Shown one piece after another: positions 1 through 12,838 of a DNA stretch of 64,000 nucleotides. The notes below the pieces were generated by a model. The model was not told the origin of the DNA and made no database searches. It saw only the letters and a list, made by a program, of their open reading frames with translations. The position numbers and the translations under genes are program-made. The DNA is from Mesostigma viride (lineage: Eukaryota > Streptophyta > Mesostigmatophyceae > Mesostigmatales > Mesostigmataceae): contig RPFO01000076.1 of the NCBI GenBank assembly GCA_009746045.1, positions 2,984,420 to 3,048,419 of the forward strand. Direction: 5' to 3'. Each line of letters starts with the position of its first letter. Position 1 is the stretch's first letter.

Positions 1-1973
1 AGAGGAGCAGCAGCCTGTGACTGGTGGACTACAGGAACTGGCACAGGTCTGCAAGGATACTAGGCCTTGCAGGCTTGTGACAGGTCCTGTACTTCCTAGG
101 TTGCAGAGTCTAGGCAAATCCAGTTCGTCCTGGCTCTGCACTGATGCCAGTGGACGTTGAGGATTTGCTTGCCTGCCTGCACGTGCCTCGTCACGCCGAT
201 GGGAACGAGGAACAACGCAAAGGATATAGCTTGGTCATGGGGGATGACCAGCTATCTTGGCAAGCACGAACCGAGGCTCCCACATTGGACGTGGAACCGC
301 TCACCGTGGTCGTGGCTTGGTGCACGGGTTAAAAGGTTGCTGAAAAGAGGCACATATTGTAACACAATAACAATGTAAACATGACGAGCTCAAGTTTCCA
401 AGCCAGTCTTCATCACTTGGACAAGAGTTAAAGCGTTAGAAACATATGGGCATCTAGTCGCTCTACACGTAAGCCAGCCATAATTTCAATGCACAAGGAT
501 ACACATTTCCATCACCATTCATCTTCATCATCCTGAACGACTCGAACACGCGGACAAGATAACGGCAGGCTCGAGCTACCATGGTCCGGATTCTCCCGAT
601 TTCTGGCCTGCGCTGGTTGTCTCCTTGATATGGGCAACATCCCAGCAAGCCTTGAAAAGCTTCAGGCAGTATATGTGTTAAATCAAACTACCACATTGCA
701 ATTAAACACAGCGACTGCTACTTGCTGCTGTTTTGACATCGCAAGACCGTTTACCTTTTCAGTGACGCAACGGGAAAAGAAAGCACTGTCCAGCAAACTT
801 CCGTAATTCCGCTTTGTCGCCGTTTACCGAAACAGCGATAACATTTTTGTCGCGAGGGTTTTCTAGCTCCAACTCGGACCAGCCAGCAGCAACCTCTATT
901 GGCACCCGTGATCATTACTATCATAATACGCCGTCTAGGTCATCTAGTCGCTCTACACGCAAGCCACGAACACGCGGACAAGATGACGGCAGGCTCGAGC
1001 TACCATGGTCCGGATTCTCCCGATTTCTGACCTGCGCTGGTTGTCTCCTTGATAATACGCCAACCCCTTCAGGGTGACATCCGTTGTCACGACTCGACGG
1101 CTTATGGTCGTAATAGGGAATGAACGCCGGTTCATATGGAACAGTGAACAAGCTGCTTGTCGTCTGTCGAGCTCTATGCGGAGCACGTAACCTTGTGCAA
1201 CGATCGTTGCTCAATCCATACGATGCAAGTACCGACTGGATACATACGAAGCAACGACCGACAACAAGCAGCTGGAATTACGGCATGGCCTGGAGGCAAC
1301 CGCTGGCCCTTCCCTTGCAGCTACGCCGCCATGCACCTGTTGCCATTCTGGTCATTTCAAACCAAATTGCGCAAAATGCTGGGGGGGGGGGGGGGGGGTG
1401 GTCCAGGGGTGGCCCTTAGCGGGTGTGGCCCTTAGCCGGGTGGATTACCTTACAGTATGGACTCAACATCACATCGGTTTTCTCAGCAATCCTGCCACGT
1501 TGGAGAGTGACTAGCCCGGGCGATGCATGGCCTTCTGATTGGTCCTCCTGTTGGTAACCGTACCTTGGCTGGCTGGACCGAGCCGCAAACATGCCAGAAC
1601 CGTACTCAGGCAAAATGAGCGTTATTCAGTCACTTGTCAAAGTCATTGATGTCCTTCGATTGTTTTACACACGCCCGGGATGGTTATTTTTCCCCTCTTT
1701 CCGCACGTGGTAATTCCAAGCGGAAACGCTGGCAATCTGCCCACGGGACATATTCTGATCACGGGACATATATCCAGTCGGGCATTCGGAGGGACAGGGT
1801 TCTGCTTTTTCTCCCCAAACCCTCAGGATCGAACTCCCTACAAGGCCCCCTTCCAATACTTTCTTCGTGTTAAGCATTTGAACCTGTTTCTTAATACGCG
1901 GTAGAATCATGGGGCCGATAATTTCAGGAGGTTAAGTTCAAGAAATTTTCAGCAATTTCCCACCCGTTCCCTC
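1..1973. other. 5' flank of clpX, no gene recognised
   Basis: No convincing coding region was seen; the short reading frames have no recognisable motifs and overlap one another. The stretch holds a pair of diverged direct repeats (listed separately) and a run of about 18 G near 1381. It presumably contains the clpX promoter and 5' UTR, but I could not identify a TATA box or transcription start with confidence. Confidence 0.5.
446..1060. repeat. Pair of ~190/120-bp direct repeats
   Basis: The segments around 446-632 and 939-1060 share 'CATCTAGTCGCTCTACACG' followed, after a variable gap, by a block running from 'CACGCGGACAAGAT' to 'CGCTGGTTGTCTCCTTGAT' with few differences. The second copy lacks about 60 bp of the first. 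The last part, 'TTCTGGCCTGCGCTGGTTG', recurs near 41,480, so this is probably a dispersed genomic repeat. Its nature is unknown. Confidence 0.7.
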
Positions 1974-2744
1974 ATGTTTGGATTAGCATGCCGCCACTCG
2001 CGCGGTGCTTGGTCGCGTGGTTGCCGTCTCGCTTCATCATGGCAGCGAGCATCGACGACAGTACGGATCCTAGCTGTTTGCCATACAGACATTAAGAATG
2101 CGCCAACGGTGGCGAGCCCGCCGCACGTGGCAAGCTCTGCAGGCATTCGCCGGACGGGCCGGCATGCTTGCTACTCAAGCATGGCGGGCCTTCCTGCTCC
2201 TCGATGCCCCCATTGTGGTAGCGAGTTGGCAGCCCTGGATCTCGATGGGAACCAGAAGTTGCAGATCATCATGCAGATTGCCTCCAAGAGTCAATTGGGG
2301 CCGTCGCAAATAGACGCTGCCACTGCAGGGCTTCACCTATTCTGGTGCTCTTGCTGCAAGGAGTGTAAGGTTTCCAGTCCTGCGAGAAGCGCGGCTCAGG
2401 GGACGGTTTCCCAACCGTTGCCGCTTCCTGCGATAGAACCGCCGGCCCTCTCGGTGCCGCTTAATCGGCAGAAATTTCCGCTGGCGTCCGTGTCGCCACC
2501 GGACGGTTCAAGCCAGGTTCCTCCCAAGGGTCCTCCCGTGGAAGATGTCGTCTTGGGCCGCCACCACAGGCACGCCACTCATGCGAGCAGTGCGCCAGGC
2601 TCAATCCCACAGCCAGCCCCTGGTGGCCCCGGGAGAGGGCATGGCACCGCTCCATTCGCCGCCAGAGGGCCCAGGCTACCCACCCCCAGCGAGATATGCC
2701 GCGAATTGGACAAGTTCGTGGTTGGCCAGGAGCGCGCCAAGAAG
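1974..2744 (+). CDS. clpX: clpX exon 1 (leader, Cys cluster, start of AAA+ domain)
   Basis: 257 codons ending in phase 0 at ...GQERAKK before donor GTGAGG. Residues 1-35 are rich in Arg, Ser and Ala with no acidic residues until later, as expected of a mitochondrial presequence. CPHC lies about 70 residues in and a CSCCKEC cluster about 50 residues further, a spacing like plant mitochondrial ClpX rather than the bacterial C4 finger. A Pro-rich linker leads to '[19 protein letters not shown]', the conserved start of the ClpX ATPase domain. Confidence 0.88.
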
Positions 2745-5700
2745 GTGAGGAGGTGGAGTCCCGTTTTCCTGGCTGTGAAACCCGGTACTTGGACAACAAG
2801 AGAAGGGGAATGGCCTCCCTGCTTTACCCCTGCTACACTGTCACATCCTGCGATGAAGCAGCAGCCACTTGTAGTCCGATATTCCCAATTCTCACTCGCC
2901 CGATATTTCCAGGAAACAAGCAACCCAGGGGTTCCCTTGCGGATGACTTGCGTGCTCGTGGATGACTTGCGTGCTCAACCAGACCCTGTTTGTCATCAGC
3001 TGCTTACGCCACATCATTTTTTTGGTCACCTGGTGAGCTTCCTGAGGTTGTGTTTTCCGCGCAAAGTGGTGGCCAGTGTCCTGAAAGTGGGGGAGCCCAG
3101 AAGGCTGCCACCGTGACGGCCGATAGTTGGGATTGACCGCTGTGATACTAGATGATTGTGAAGTTTGGCAGCCACCGCCCCGGTGTGCAAGTGGGGTTGG
3201 GGGCAAACGGGACAGGTGCGCCCGTTCAAACCCTTGCGTGGTCCCTGGACAGTCCCACCCTGGCCCTGGCACAACGCTTGTTGCATACCTTTCGCCTCAT
3301 TCTAGACCGACCCCCAGTGTTCACCTTGTGATCATTTCCTGTCTTGCGCGAACATCTTATTTTCCTCCATTTCCAATCATTTTTGTTTATTTCCCTCCAT
3401 TTCCAATCATTTTTGTTTATTTCCCTCCATTTCCAATCAAGTTTTACTCATTTCCCTCCATTTCCAATAGTTTTTTACTTATTTTCCTACATGTCCAATC
3501 AAGTTTTACTTATTTTCCTCCATTTCCAATAATTTTTTTCTTCTTATTTTACTACATTCCAATGTCCCTTCATGTTCCATTCTATACATATCCAAGTTTC
3601 TAAGTTACCTGTTTCCGTTGCCAAGTTCCAGTCTCGCAGCTTTTCTTGCACGGCGACTCACGTCACTGTGCTTGTTGCTTGCGCCCGACCGGTCCATTGT
3701 CAATCCATTGCGCACCCCTTGTCTGTCTTGCATGGCGCCTCATGTCACTGTGCTTTATGCTTGCGCCCCACCGGTCCATTTCTCGCACAATGCCTCCCTG
3801 GCCACGCTGCTCCAGGTGCTCTCGGTCGCCGTCTTCAACCACTACGCGCGCGTGCACAAAGAGGCCCACGCCAAGGCGGTCGCGGCGGCGCAGCACGCAC
3901 AGTCGCAGCAGGCACAGGTGCTGGCGCAAGCACAAGCGCAGCGCACGGCCCCCTCGCCACTTTCCACTGCGGTGGCAGCACGGCCACCCGTGGCGCAGGG
4001 CCCCGTTGACATGCCGATGGGTGGCAGCTCTGCGCCTTCACAGGCTGGAGCCGATGGCCAGATGGGGCCAGGACGGGGCCAAGGGCAAGGGCAAGGGCAA
4101 GGGCAAGGGCAAGGACAAGGGCATGGACAGCCGGTAAACCTGGCCATCCTTCAGTCCCGGGCTTCAATGGCCTCATGCAATCAGAAGGAGGATGGGATCG
4201 ACAACAGCCGCTATTTTGGATCACTGGGTGATGTCTCCGGTGATGGCAGCTCCAGCAGTTACCGGGGTGGCGGCGGTGTCCCAGGGAGGTGCCCTGAGGC
4301 GGGGGCCAGTGCAGGGTGGCCCGCCAGGGGCCTGGGGGGGGCCCAACCGCACGCGGGTGACGGCGGCGGCAGTGCTGGTGGCGGTGGCGGACGTGGGTGG
4401 GCGGGGGCGTCAGCAGATACCAGGCGAGGCCTTGGTCTCCAGGAAGGGGCGCAAGGCTGGGGTGTGGGTAGGGCGAGAGATTGGTATGATTCTGCTGGCG
4501 TCTTCTGCCACGATGAGGACGACGTCGCAGGGGTGGAGCTGGAGAAGAGCAACGTGATGCTCATGGGGCCGACCGGGTCAGGTACTGATGTGTGACAATA
4601 AGAAGATACTATAATAGATAACTAGATAAATAACAGATTGTTGGCCCTTTGGTAGCCATGTGACTAGGATGCTCATTGGGCCGACCGGGTCAGGTACTGA
4701 TGTGTGACAATAAGAAGATACTATAATAGATAACTAGATAAATAACCGATTGTTGGCCCTGTGGTAGCCATGTGACTAGGATGCGCATGTGGCTGACAGG
4801 ATCAGGTACGGGTGTGTGAGGGTCCAATTCTGCTATATGACTCCATGAGCCGTGGTTGGCCTTGGAGAGCAGCGCGACGCGGTTGGGGCCGACGGGGTCA
4901 GGTATGGGTGTGTGAGGGTCCAATGCTGCTATATGACTCCATGAGCCGTGGTTGGCCTTGGGGAGCAGCGCGACACGGTTGGGGCCGACGGGGTCAGGTA
5001 CGGGTGTGTGAGGGTCCAATGCTGCTATATGACTTCATGAGCCGTGGTTGGCCTTGGGGAGCAGAGCGACGCGGGTGGGGTCGACGGGGTCAGGAGGTGC
5101 TATCCTGTGCAGGCACGGGTGGGGTGGGGTGGTATCTTGGTGGAGGTACGGATGCAAGCGCTGAGGGGTGAGGAGGGAGGGCTGGGGGTGGGGTGGCAGC
5201 CAGCTCATGAGGTATGCCTTCCATGGGCGCGCGGAGACCTGCTGTTCTTCCCCTCTTACGGTATACAAGCAGGTTGGCGGGTGGAGGTGACATGCTTTGT
5301 GTCTTCGCCAGGTGGAGGTGACATGCTTGTGGTCCCGTGAGGTGAAAAGCTTGCGATATCGAGTTGTCCACCTGTAACATCCGCCCGCATGCCTTCTTTA
5401 TGAAAGTTTGTGTAGACCGGGCCTGGGTGTCCCCTGGGGTTCCCCAGAAAGGGTCTAGTTTAGAAAATGGCATGACGTGGTTTTCACCGATGGCACTGGG
5501 CACGCGCATCCGTTTTGTGGGTGGTGTGCCAGTGCCTGTGTTTTGTAGCATGCCTTGGTCAGGAAGTCAGGGACTAGTTCATGCGAGCCTGTGTGAAAGC
5601 AGCATGGAGTAGAGCCTTTTGTAACGTTGGATGGAGTGCCTTTGTGAAGAATCGGATAGAATAGAGCCTGTTGGATAGAATAGAGCCTATGGTAAACTCA

Positions 5701-7922
5701 ACCCCTAACCTTCTAAAGAAATTGGATGGAGTAGAGCCTTAAGCCTTGCAGAGGCAGGTCTGGGAGAATTGCAAGTCTTTTTCCCGATTGGATGTCAAGT
5801 CGCCTCCCCAAGCCTGAGGGTGCTACCATGTTTTTGTCTACATCTGGCGACTGGTACGTCGACCAACCCCCTGGCAGGCAAGACGCTGTTGGCCAAGACA
5901 CTTGCGCGGCTGGTCAACGTGCCCTTCATTATCGCTGATGCCACCACGCTTACGCAGGTGGGTGCTGGCACATCCACAGCAATCACGTCCTTCTTATTGT
6001 TTTTTGCTCGTTAGCTCGTGTAGGTGGGAGTGGCCTCTTTCCCTCTTGTCTGGACAATGCTGTGACAGTGCCGCTGTGACAACCCGCGTCGTTGTGTAAC
6101 TGGAATAAGGTGCGTACCTGTTGTATGAAAGCCATGATACCCTGCCCAGCACCGGGACATAAGTGGCCATGTATTGATTCACACATTTCGAATCCAAGCG
6201 CACAAAAGTAGCTGATTGTGTTTTCGTAGGGAAGTTGATGGGTTGGAATACTTTGCATTGGATTGCATTTGTTCGCGTTGTTTTGCATTGCTTGGCATCC
6301 ATTTGCATCGCTTTGCATCGGTTTGCATTGCTTTGCATGGCTTTGCATCGGTTTGCGTCGCTGTTCATCGGTTTGCACTGCTTTGCATCGGTTTGCACTG
6401 CTTTGCATCGGTTTGAATTGCTTTGCATCGGTTTGAATTTCTTTGCGTTGCTTTGCATGGCTTTGCATCGGTTTGCATGGCTTTGCATCGGTTTGCGTCG
6501 CTTTGGATCGGTTTGCGTCGCTTTGGATCGGTTTGCGTTGCTTTGCATCGGTTTGAATTGCTTTGCATCGGTTTTGCATGGCTTTGCATCAGTTTGCATG
6601 GCTTTGCATCGGTTTGCTTTGCTTTGCATCGGTTTGCATTGCTTTGCATCGGTTTGAATTGCTTTGCATCGGTTTTGCATGGCTTTGCATCGGTTTGCGT
6701 CGCTTTGCATCGCTTTGCATTGCTTTGCATTGCTTTGCATTGCTTTGCATCGGTTTGCGTTGCTTTGCATCGCTTTGCATCGCTTTGCATTGCTTTGCAT
6801 TGCTTTGCATTGCTTTGCATTGCTTTGCATTGCTTTGCATCGGTTTGCGTTGCTCTGCATCGGTTTGCGTTGCTCTGCATCGGTTTGCGTTGCTTTGCAT
6901 CCGTTTGCATCGCTTTGCATTACTTTGCATCGGTTTGCATCGCTTTGCATTGCTTTGCATTGCTTTGCATCGGTTTGCATCGCTTTGCATTGCTTTGCAT
7001 TGCTTTGCATCGCTTTGCATTGCTTTGCATCGCTTTGCATTGCTTTGCATCGGTTTGCGTTGCTTTGCATTGCTTTGCATCGCTTTGCATCGCTTTGCAG
7101 TGCTTTGCATCCGTTTGCATTGCTTTGCATCGCTTTGCATCGGTTTTGCAGGGCTTTGCATCGGTTTTGCATGGCTTTGTATCAGTTTGCATTGCTTTGC
7201 ATCGGTTTGCATGGCTTTGCATCGGTTTGCATGGCTTTGAATTGCTTTGCGTTGCTTTGCATCGGTATGCATTGCTTTGCATCGGTTTGCATGGCTTTGC
7301 ATGGGTTTGCATTTCTTGGCATTGCTTTGCATTGCTTTGCATCGGTTTGCATGGTTTTGCATGGCTTTGCATTGCTTTGCATCGCTTTGCATTGCTTTGC
7401 ATCGGTTTGCGTTGCTTTGCATCGGTTTGCATTGCTTTGGATCAGTTTGAATTGCTTTGCATCGGTTTGCGTTGCTTTGCATCGGTTTGCGTTGCGTTGC
7501 GCTGCTTTGCATTGCTTTGCATTGCTTTGCATCGCTTTGCATCCGTTTTCATTGCTTTGAGTTGTTTTGCATTCTTTGCGTTGTTTGCATTATTTTGCAG
7601 TTAATGAAGCAGTTTGAGGAAGTTTTAGGCACAAACAGCTTTAATCGCTTGCAGGTCAACCGCAACATTTATCATGGGGGATGCTTTTGCGGGTGGCTTG
7701 TTTTAATAGTATACAAGTTTTCTGGTGCTCATCCTGTGTGGGCGAGCCCCTTGTGGGCGTTTGGCAGCCCCCTCTATCTCTTGTGTGATTCTGGCCAACG
7801 TGTGTGCCAGCGCTACGGCCAGCACATGGTGTGTGTGTGCGGCATCGCCAGCATGTCCCTCGTCAGCGTGCTCGTGTCCAGCTGTGTCGGCGTGGTTTCT
7901 CGCCCACTTTTGTTGTAACTTG

Positions 7923-7960
<38 letters not shown>

Positions 7961-10900
7961 TCCCCCTCCCCTTCCCCCCTCCCCGCCCCACCTCCCCGCC
8001 CCACCTCCCCGCCCCACCTCCCCTCCCCCCTCCCCCCTCCCTTCCCCTCTCCCACTTCCTCCCTTCCCTTCTGTCCCCTTTTGCGTCCCCACTTCCCCCT
8101 TGCACGTCAGGCCGGCTATGTGGGTGAAGACGTGGAATCCATCCTGTACAAACTGATCCAGGTGGGTGCGCCGCGCATGGGTTTCCTAGTTGAACTAGTT
8201 AGTGGCGTCTGCTAGATTAATCAGTTTTGGCGTTTCCTAGTTTACGTGATTCAGGTGGGCGCGCCGCACATGGGTTGCTCGCTCTCTGTCCTCTTTGGTG
8301 TTTGTCAGAATGAGGGTGTAGCGGTAGGACAGTGTAGCGGTAGGAGACGCGCGTGTAGGCTCACGGCCATGCTGCCGCGGGCACACGTGGATGTGTTAGG
8401 AAGCTCTCGTCAAAGTTCTTGTGCCAGGGGAAGGGAAGATGGGAAAAGGGGAGGGGGAGGGGAGGGGGAGGGGGAGGGGGAGGGGGAGGGGAGGGGGAGG
8501 GGAGGGGGAGGGGGAGGGGGAGGGGGAGGGGGAGGGGGAGGGGGAGGGGAGGGGGAGGGGAGGGGAGGGGGAGGGGGAGGGGAGGGGGAGGGGGAGGGGG
8601 AGGGGAGGGGGAAGGGGGGCCTTTCAAGTATGTTTCTGAGAAGTGTGCCGGCCAATGGGCTTCCCTGTATTCTATATTCTTAATCGGTTTTCTCTGAATA
8701 TAGTTAAATTAACGCATGCGGGAAAGATAGGGCCGCTATGCCTTGGCCTGGATGTGGAAGGCTGTCTGCGACATGGGCTGACTAATTCGATCTGTACAAA
8801 GGGTTTCCTGTTCGCCCGAATTTTCCTTGGATGACCCGGTTGTTTACAAGGGTCGGTGGATTAGTTAGTGGTCCGAGAAAATTAATTGTAGGTTTTATAC
8901 GACTTGCTTGCAAAGATTCGTGTTTGGTTGCACCAGCTGAGCTTAGGTGGGGACCTGTAGGGTCGGCTGGTTGCTTAACGAATCTTTGGCTGATTTGGGT
9001 TCTTGAGTGAGTCGTGATTAATTATTGTATAGTGGATTCGGACCGGCCCAAGGGGTCGATGGGCAAGTTTTATGTTTGTCAGTCTTGGGAACCTTGTACA
9101 ACTACCTGTACGGTTAACGCACTAGCCTGGGGGTGCGTGGCCACATTGTTTGTAGTGGCGTTTTCAGCACTGTTCAGGCCGGCGTGTGACGCATGCCGGT
9201 GTTACTTAATTTAGGATGATGTCAGCTTGTGTGTCGGCGGGCCATGCCTTAAGCAAGCTAGGCAGGCAATGATCCGCAATTGTTTCTTTCACAATGGCGG
9301 CAATGGCCGCCTGTGCAAAATTGTACATTCTAGCGCGGGTTGCATCTGTCTTGTAGCCGAGGCAGATGGTGGCACAACCGCTAAGTTGTCGGACCAAGCA
9401 TAGTATAATTGGTCGTGCAACGGAAAGAAAAATTAAATTTACCCCCATGCCGTTTTTCCCTGGCTGCGGGTCTTTTTGACAAGGGCGACGGATGAGGCGC
9501 TACTTCGGCGGTTTGACCAGCTTCGGCGGAGCTGTTCATAAGTTTCTAAAACAGCTCTAGTGTCACATCGCAGGCTTGCCACCTTGCGATGGTGCACAGT
9601 GCTTATGCTAACGGGACTATTTCGTCAACCGGTTGACGAATTTTGAAAATAGTAGTAAAATAGTCAACCATTTTGGGCAATTGGTCAACCACATTCGTCA
9701 ACCAACTCGGCAATTCGTCAACCAATTGACGAATATGTTCCGCAGTTCGTCAACCGGTTTGACGAAATGTTTAGGGTATTCGTCAACCACCTAGTCAGGC
9801 CAGACCTGAGGTCCAGCGGCGCGGCGTCAGGCCGTCAGCCCGTACCATCTGAATCCTAGGTACGCTGCAGTTAGAGTTGGTTTGGAAAGACGATACGGTT
9901 CAGGACAATGCTCGGGTACCAAAACTGAAGACGAGCAAGGCAGGACTTGAGCGGTGAGCCGACCAGGGCATGAAAAAATTATTACCGGTAATCATGGTAT
10001 TAATTACCCTCCGACCTCAGGCCGTCTGGCGACTACATGTGCGATAAAATATTGCATGCGAAATTGTTTCGATAATGGCGGCGGGCGACGTTTAGGTAGT
10101 GTTGCATGAGCTAGAGAATGTCAAAGAAAAACGGTTTGGCAGGTTTCAAGACTAGCACCTTAGATGCTCTGTTTAAGAAGCAAGCTGGAGAAAGTGTAGC
10201 AACGGAAAATATCGTCGACCTAGGCCACAGTTTAGATGAAAAGGAGGGCAGGCAGGGCCGCGACAAACGCTAGAGAGTAGAGCGTGAGGAAGAGGATGGG
10301 TTTAATGCGCAGGAAGAGGAAGATGGCGGCCAGTCAGCATCATCTGACAGCGCCTCAAACTCTGTCGAGGAGGAATCTGGCGAGGAGGGGGCCAAGACAG
10401 AAAGGAGCAAGGCCGATGATGACGGCAGCTCTGAGCCAGGGAAGAAGAAGGGCAAGAGAAAGCCTACGGTGACGGCTTCCGGCGGGCATACCAGATGTGG
10501 CTTAACGCAGCTGGCCCCCGCCGGCTGGGCGGTGGCACGGGCAACCAGTGGACAGGCGCGCGCAGCTCGCAGGGTGCAGGGCCAAGCTCGAACAAAACTG
10601 TGCCAGTAGTGCCTGATGATAGCAGCGAGGAGGATGTGATGGTTGTTTAATGGCCTCGTGCTGTGCACACTTGACTCAGGCCTAGCTGTGAACGATACTA
10701 GTTATTATTCTGTAGTTTATGCAGTTGTCAACAACCACTATGTGATATTATGTTTTATCCACATGCATTACATGCGTGTGTGAGGCGTGAGCGACCTTAA
10801 GTTAATTATGAAGAAATAAAGCTTCCTCCTCCCCCCCCCCCCAGGGTTGACGAAGCGCCAAGGCAAATAGTCAACCAGTTTGACGAAATGCCGAGGCAAA

Positions 10901-12807
10901 TACTCAACCATTTGACGAAGTGCCGAGGCAAATAGTCAACAGTTTGACAAATGGCAAAAACCCTTAGCAAAAGCACTGATGGTGCGTGGGACGTGACTTG
11001 GACTCAAAAGGTCCTGAACCAGGTTCCTGTCAGCAACGGCCTGTTTTTTTCATAACTTATTTTTTGTGGCGGCAGATCAGTTGTCCAGTTGCCCCTGCCG
11101 AGGAGGGGTAGTTGGGGACAATAGGAGCCGCGCGAGAGTTGCGCTCCGAAGCTAGAAATTTCCCTATTGCGAGACTCGAGTTGGGGAGGGCGTCTTAGGG
11201 AGGCGAGGCTACGCCAGACCTTTGTCGTTCCTTTTCGTCTCAGCACCTGCTGCGCGGCTCAGTCTATTATGGTGTCGTAAAACGTCTTTCCTTTTTGGAC
11301 GGTTCCGGAAATGCGAAATGCTGGCTCTTTTGGGGGGCTTGCTTTTGGGGTGGTCACCGGCTTGTGTCGCATTGAACCAGCGGGCCCCTGCGGGGGTTAA
11401 TATAGCCTAGCGCGGGCTGAGTCGCCATTTAAGATGTTGCGACACGCTCTTTCGCGCAGGGTGGTCATGAGTTTAATCGGCGCAATGGGGTTGGCGCCAG
11501 GGGGGGGTAATTGGATGGAGGCTTCTTGCTTCCGCGTGCGGATTGAGAAACCTTAAGGCCACTGTTAACTGCTGCATTTGTGGCAGGGCTCCACTTATTG
11601 TATTCAATCAAATGCTGGTCTTCTTGGGAGCTCAGTGATCTTAATCGGTTTTCTCTGAATATAGTTTAATTAACGCATGCGGGAAAGATAGGGCCGCTAT
11701 GCCTTGGCCTGGATGTGGAAGGCTGTCTGCGACATGGGCTGACTAATTCGACCTGTACAAAGGGTTTCCTGTTCGCCCGAATTTTCCTTGGATGACCCGG
11801 TTGTTTACAAGGGTCGGTGGATTAGTTAGTGGTCCGAGAAAATTAATTGTAGGTTTTATACGACTTGCTTGCAAAGATTCGTGTTTGGTTGCACCAGCTG
11901 AGCTTAGGTGGGGACCTGTAGGGTCGGCTGGTTGCTTAACGAATCTTTGGCTGATTTGGGTTCTTGAGTGAGTCGTGATTAATTATTGTATAGTGGATTC
12001 GGACCGGCCCAAGGGGTCGATGGGCGAGTTTTATGTTTGTCAGTCTTGGGAACCTTGTACAACTACCTGTACGGTTAACGCACTAGCCTGGGGGTGCGTG
12101 GCCACATTGTTTGTAGTGGCGTTTTCAGCACTGTTCAGGCCGGCGTGTGACGCATGCCGGTGTTACTTAATTTAGGATGATGTCAGCTTGTGTGTCGGCG
12201 GGCCATGCCTTAAGCAAGCTAGGCAGGCAATGATCCGCAATTGTTTCTTTCTTGTTGCTGGTCTTCTTAGGAGCTCAGTGATCTTAATATTTTTTATTAT
12301 TACTACATTATTACTTTCAACGCAAAATGATTTTTTTAATAACACTAAACGATTTCGTGCTCGCATTTCTGGCGTCACGCAGGCTCATCATGTTTTTGGC
12401 CATTCAATATTGTTAACAGTATTTCCTGACCGTCCCCTTACGCTGGGTGTTGTTGCAGGCTTCTTACATCGTTTGTCATATTATTTTACTGAAAATGATC
12501 TCTTTCTGCCCCCCTTCGCAGGCGGCCAACGGCGACGTGTCGCTTGCGGAGACGGGCATCGTGTACATCGATGAGATCGACAAGATCACGAAGAAGAGCG
12601 AGAACGTGAGCATCACGCGTGACGTGTCGGGCGAGGGCGTGCAGCAGGGGCTGCTCAAGATGCTGGAGGGCACGGTGGGTGGCATGATCGTATATATATC
12701 AATGAGAAAACCATATATGTGTATGGATATGAAGGAAGACAGCCATTGTAATACGGCTGCTTGGATGTCATGGTGCTGAAGGTAGCGGTGCGTGGCCTTG
12801 CGCACCC

Positions 12808-12838
<31 letters not shown>

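Larger units (their letters stand above)
8678..12287 (+). mobile_element. Non-autonomous PAT/DIRS-like element 1 (A1-internal-B1-A2-B2)
   Basis: A ~615-bp segment A starting 'CTTAATCGGTTTTCTCTGAA' occurs at 8678-9292 and 11639-12253, nearly identical. Before the second A lies segment B, about 11514-11640, ending 'GGGAGCTCAGTGATCTTAA'. A truncated copy of the end of B (about 32 bp) follows the second A at 12256-12287. This A1-internal-B1-A2-B2 order is the split-direct-repeat structure of PAT/Kangaroo-type DIRS elements. There is no reverse transcriptase or recombinase ORF. The internal part is split by a hAT insertion (9597-10978). The 80-aa frame at 9206-9448 (-) is shared with element 2 but has no known motif. 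Confidence 0.75.

Noticed and set aside
5983-7604. Long frames of [10 protein letters not shown] and [10 protein letters not shown] type
   Set aside because: Products of the 10-bp satellite; six frames are open and the region lies in a clpX intron.
9206-9448. 80-aa ORF conserved in both non-autonomous PAT elements
   Set aside because: Conservation is explained by the shared repeat; it is antisense to the inferred element direction and has no recognisable motif.
8678-12253. Ordinary LTR retrotransposon with 615-bp LTRs
   Set aside because: The extra B segment after the second 'LTR', the lack of target duplications and the same layout in the inverted copy fit split direct repeats better.
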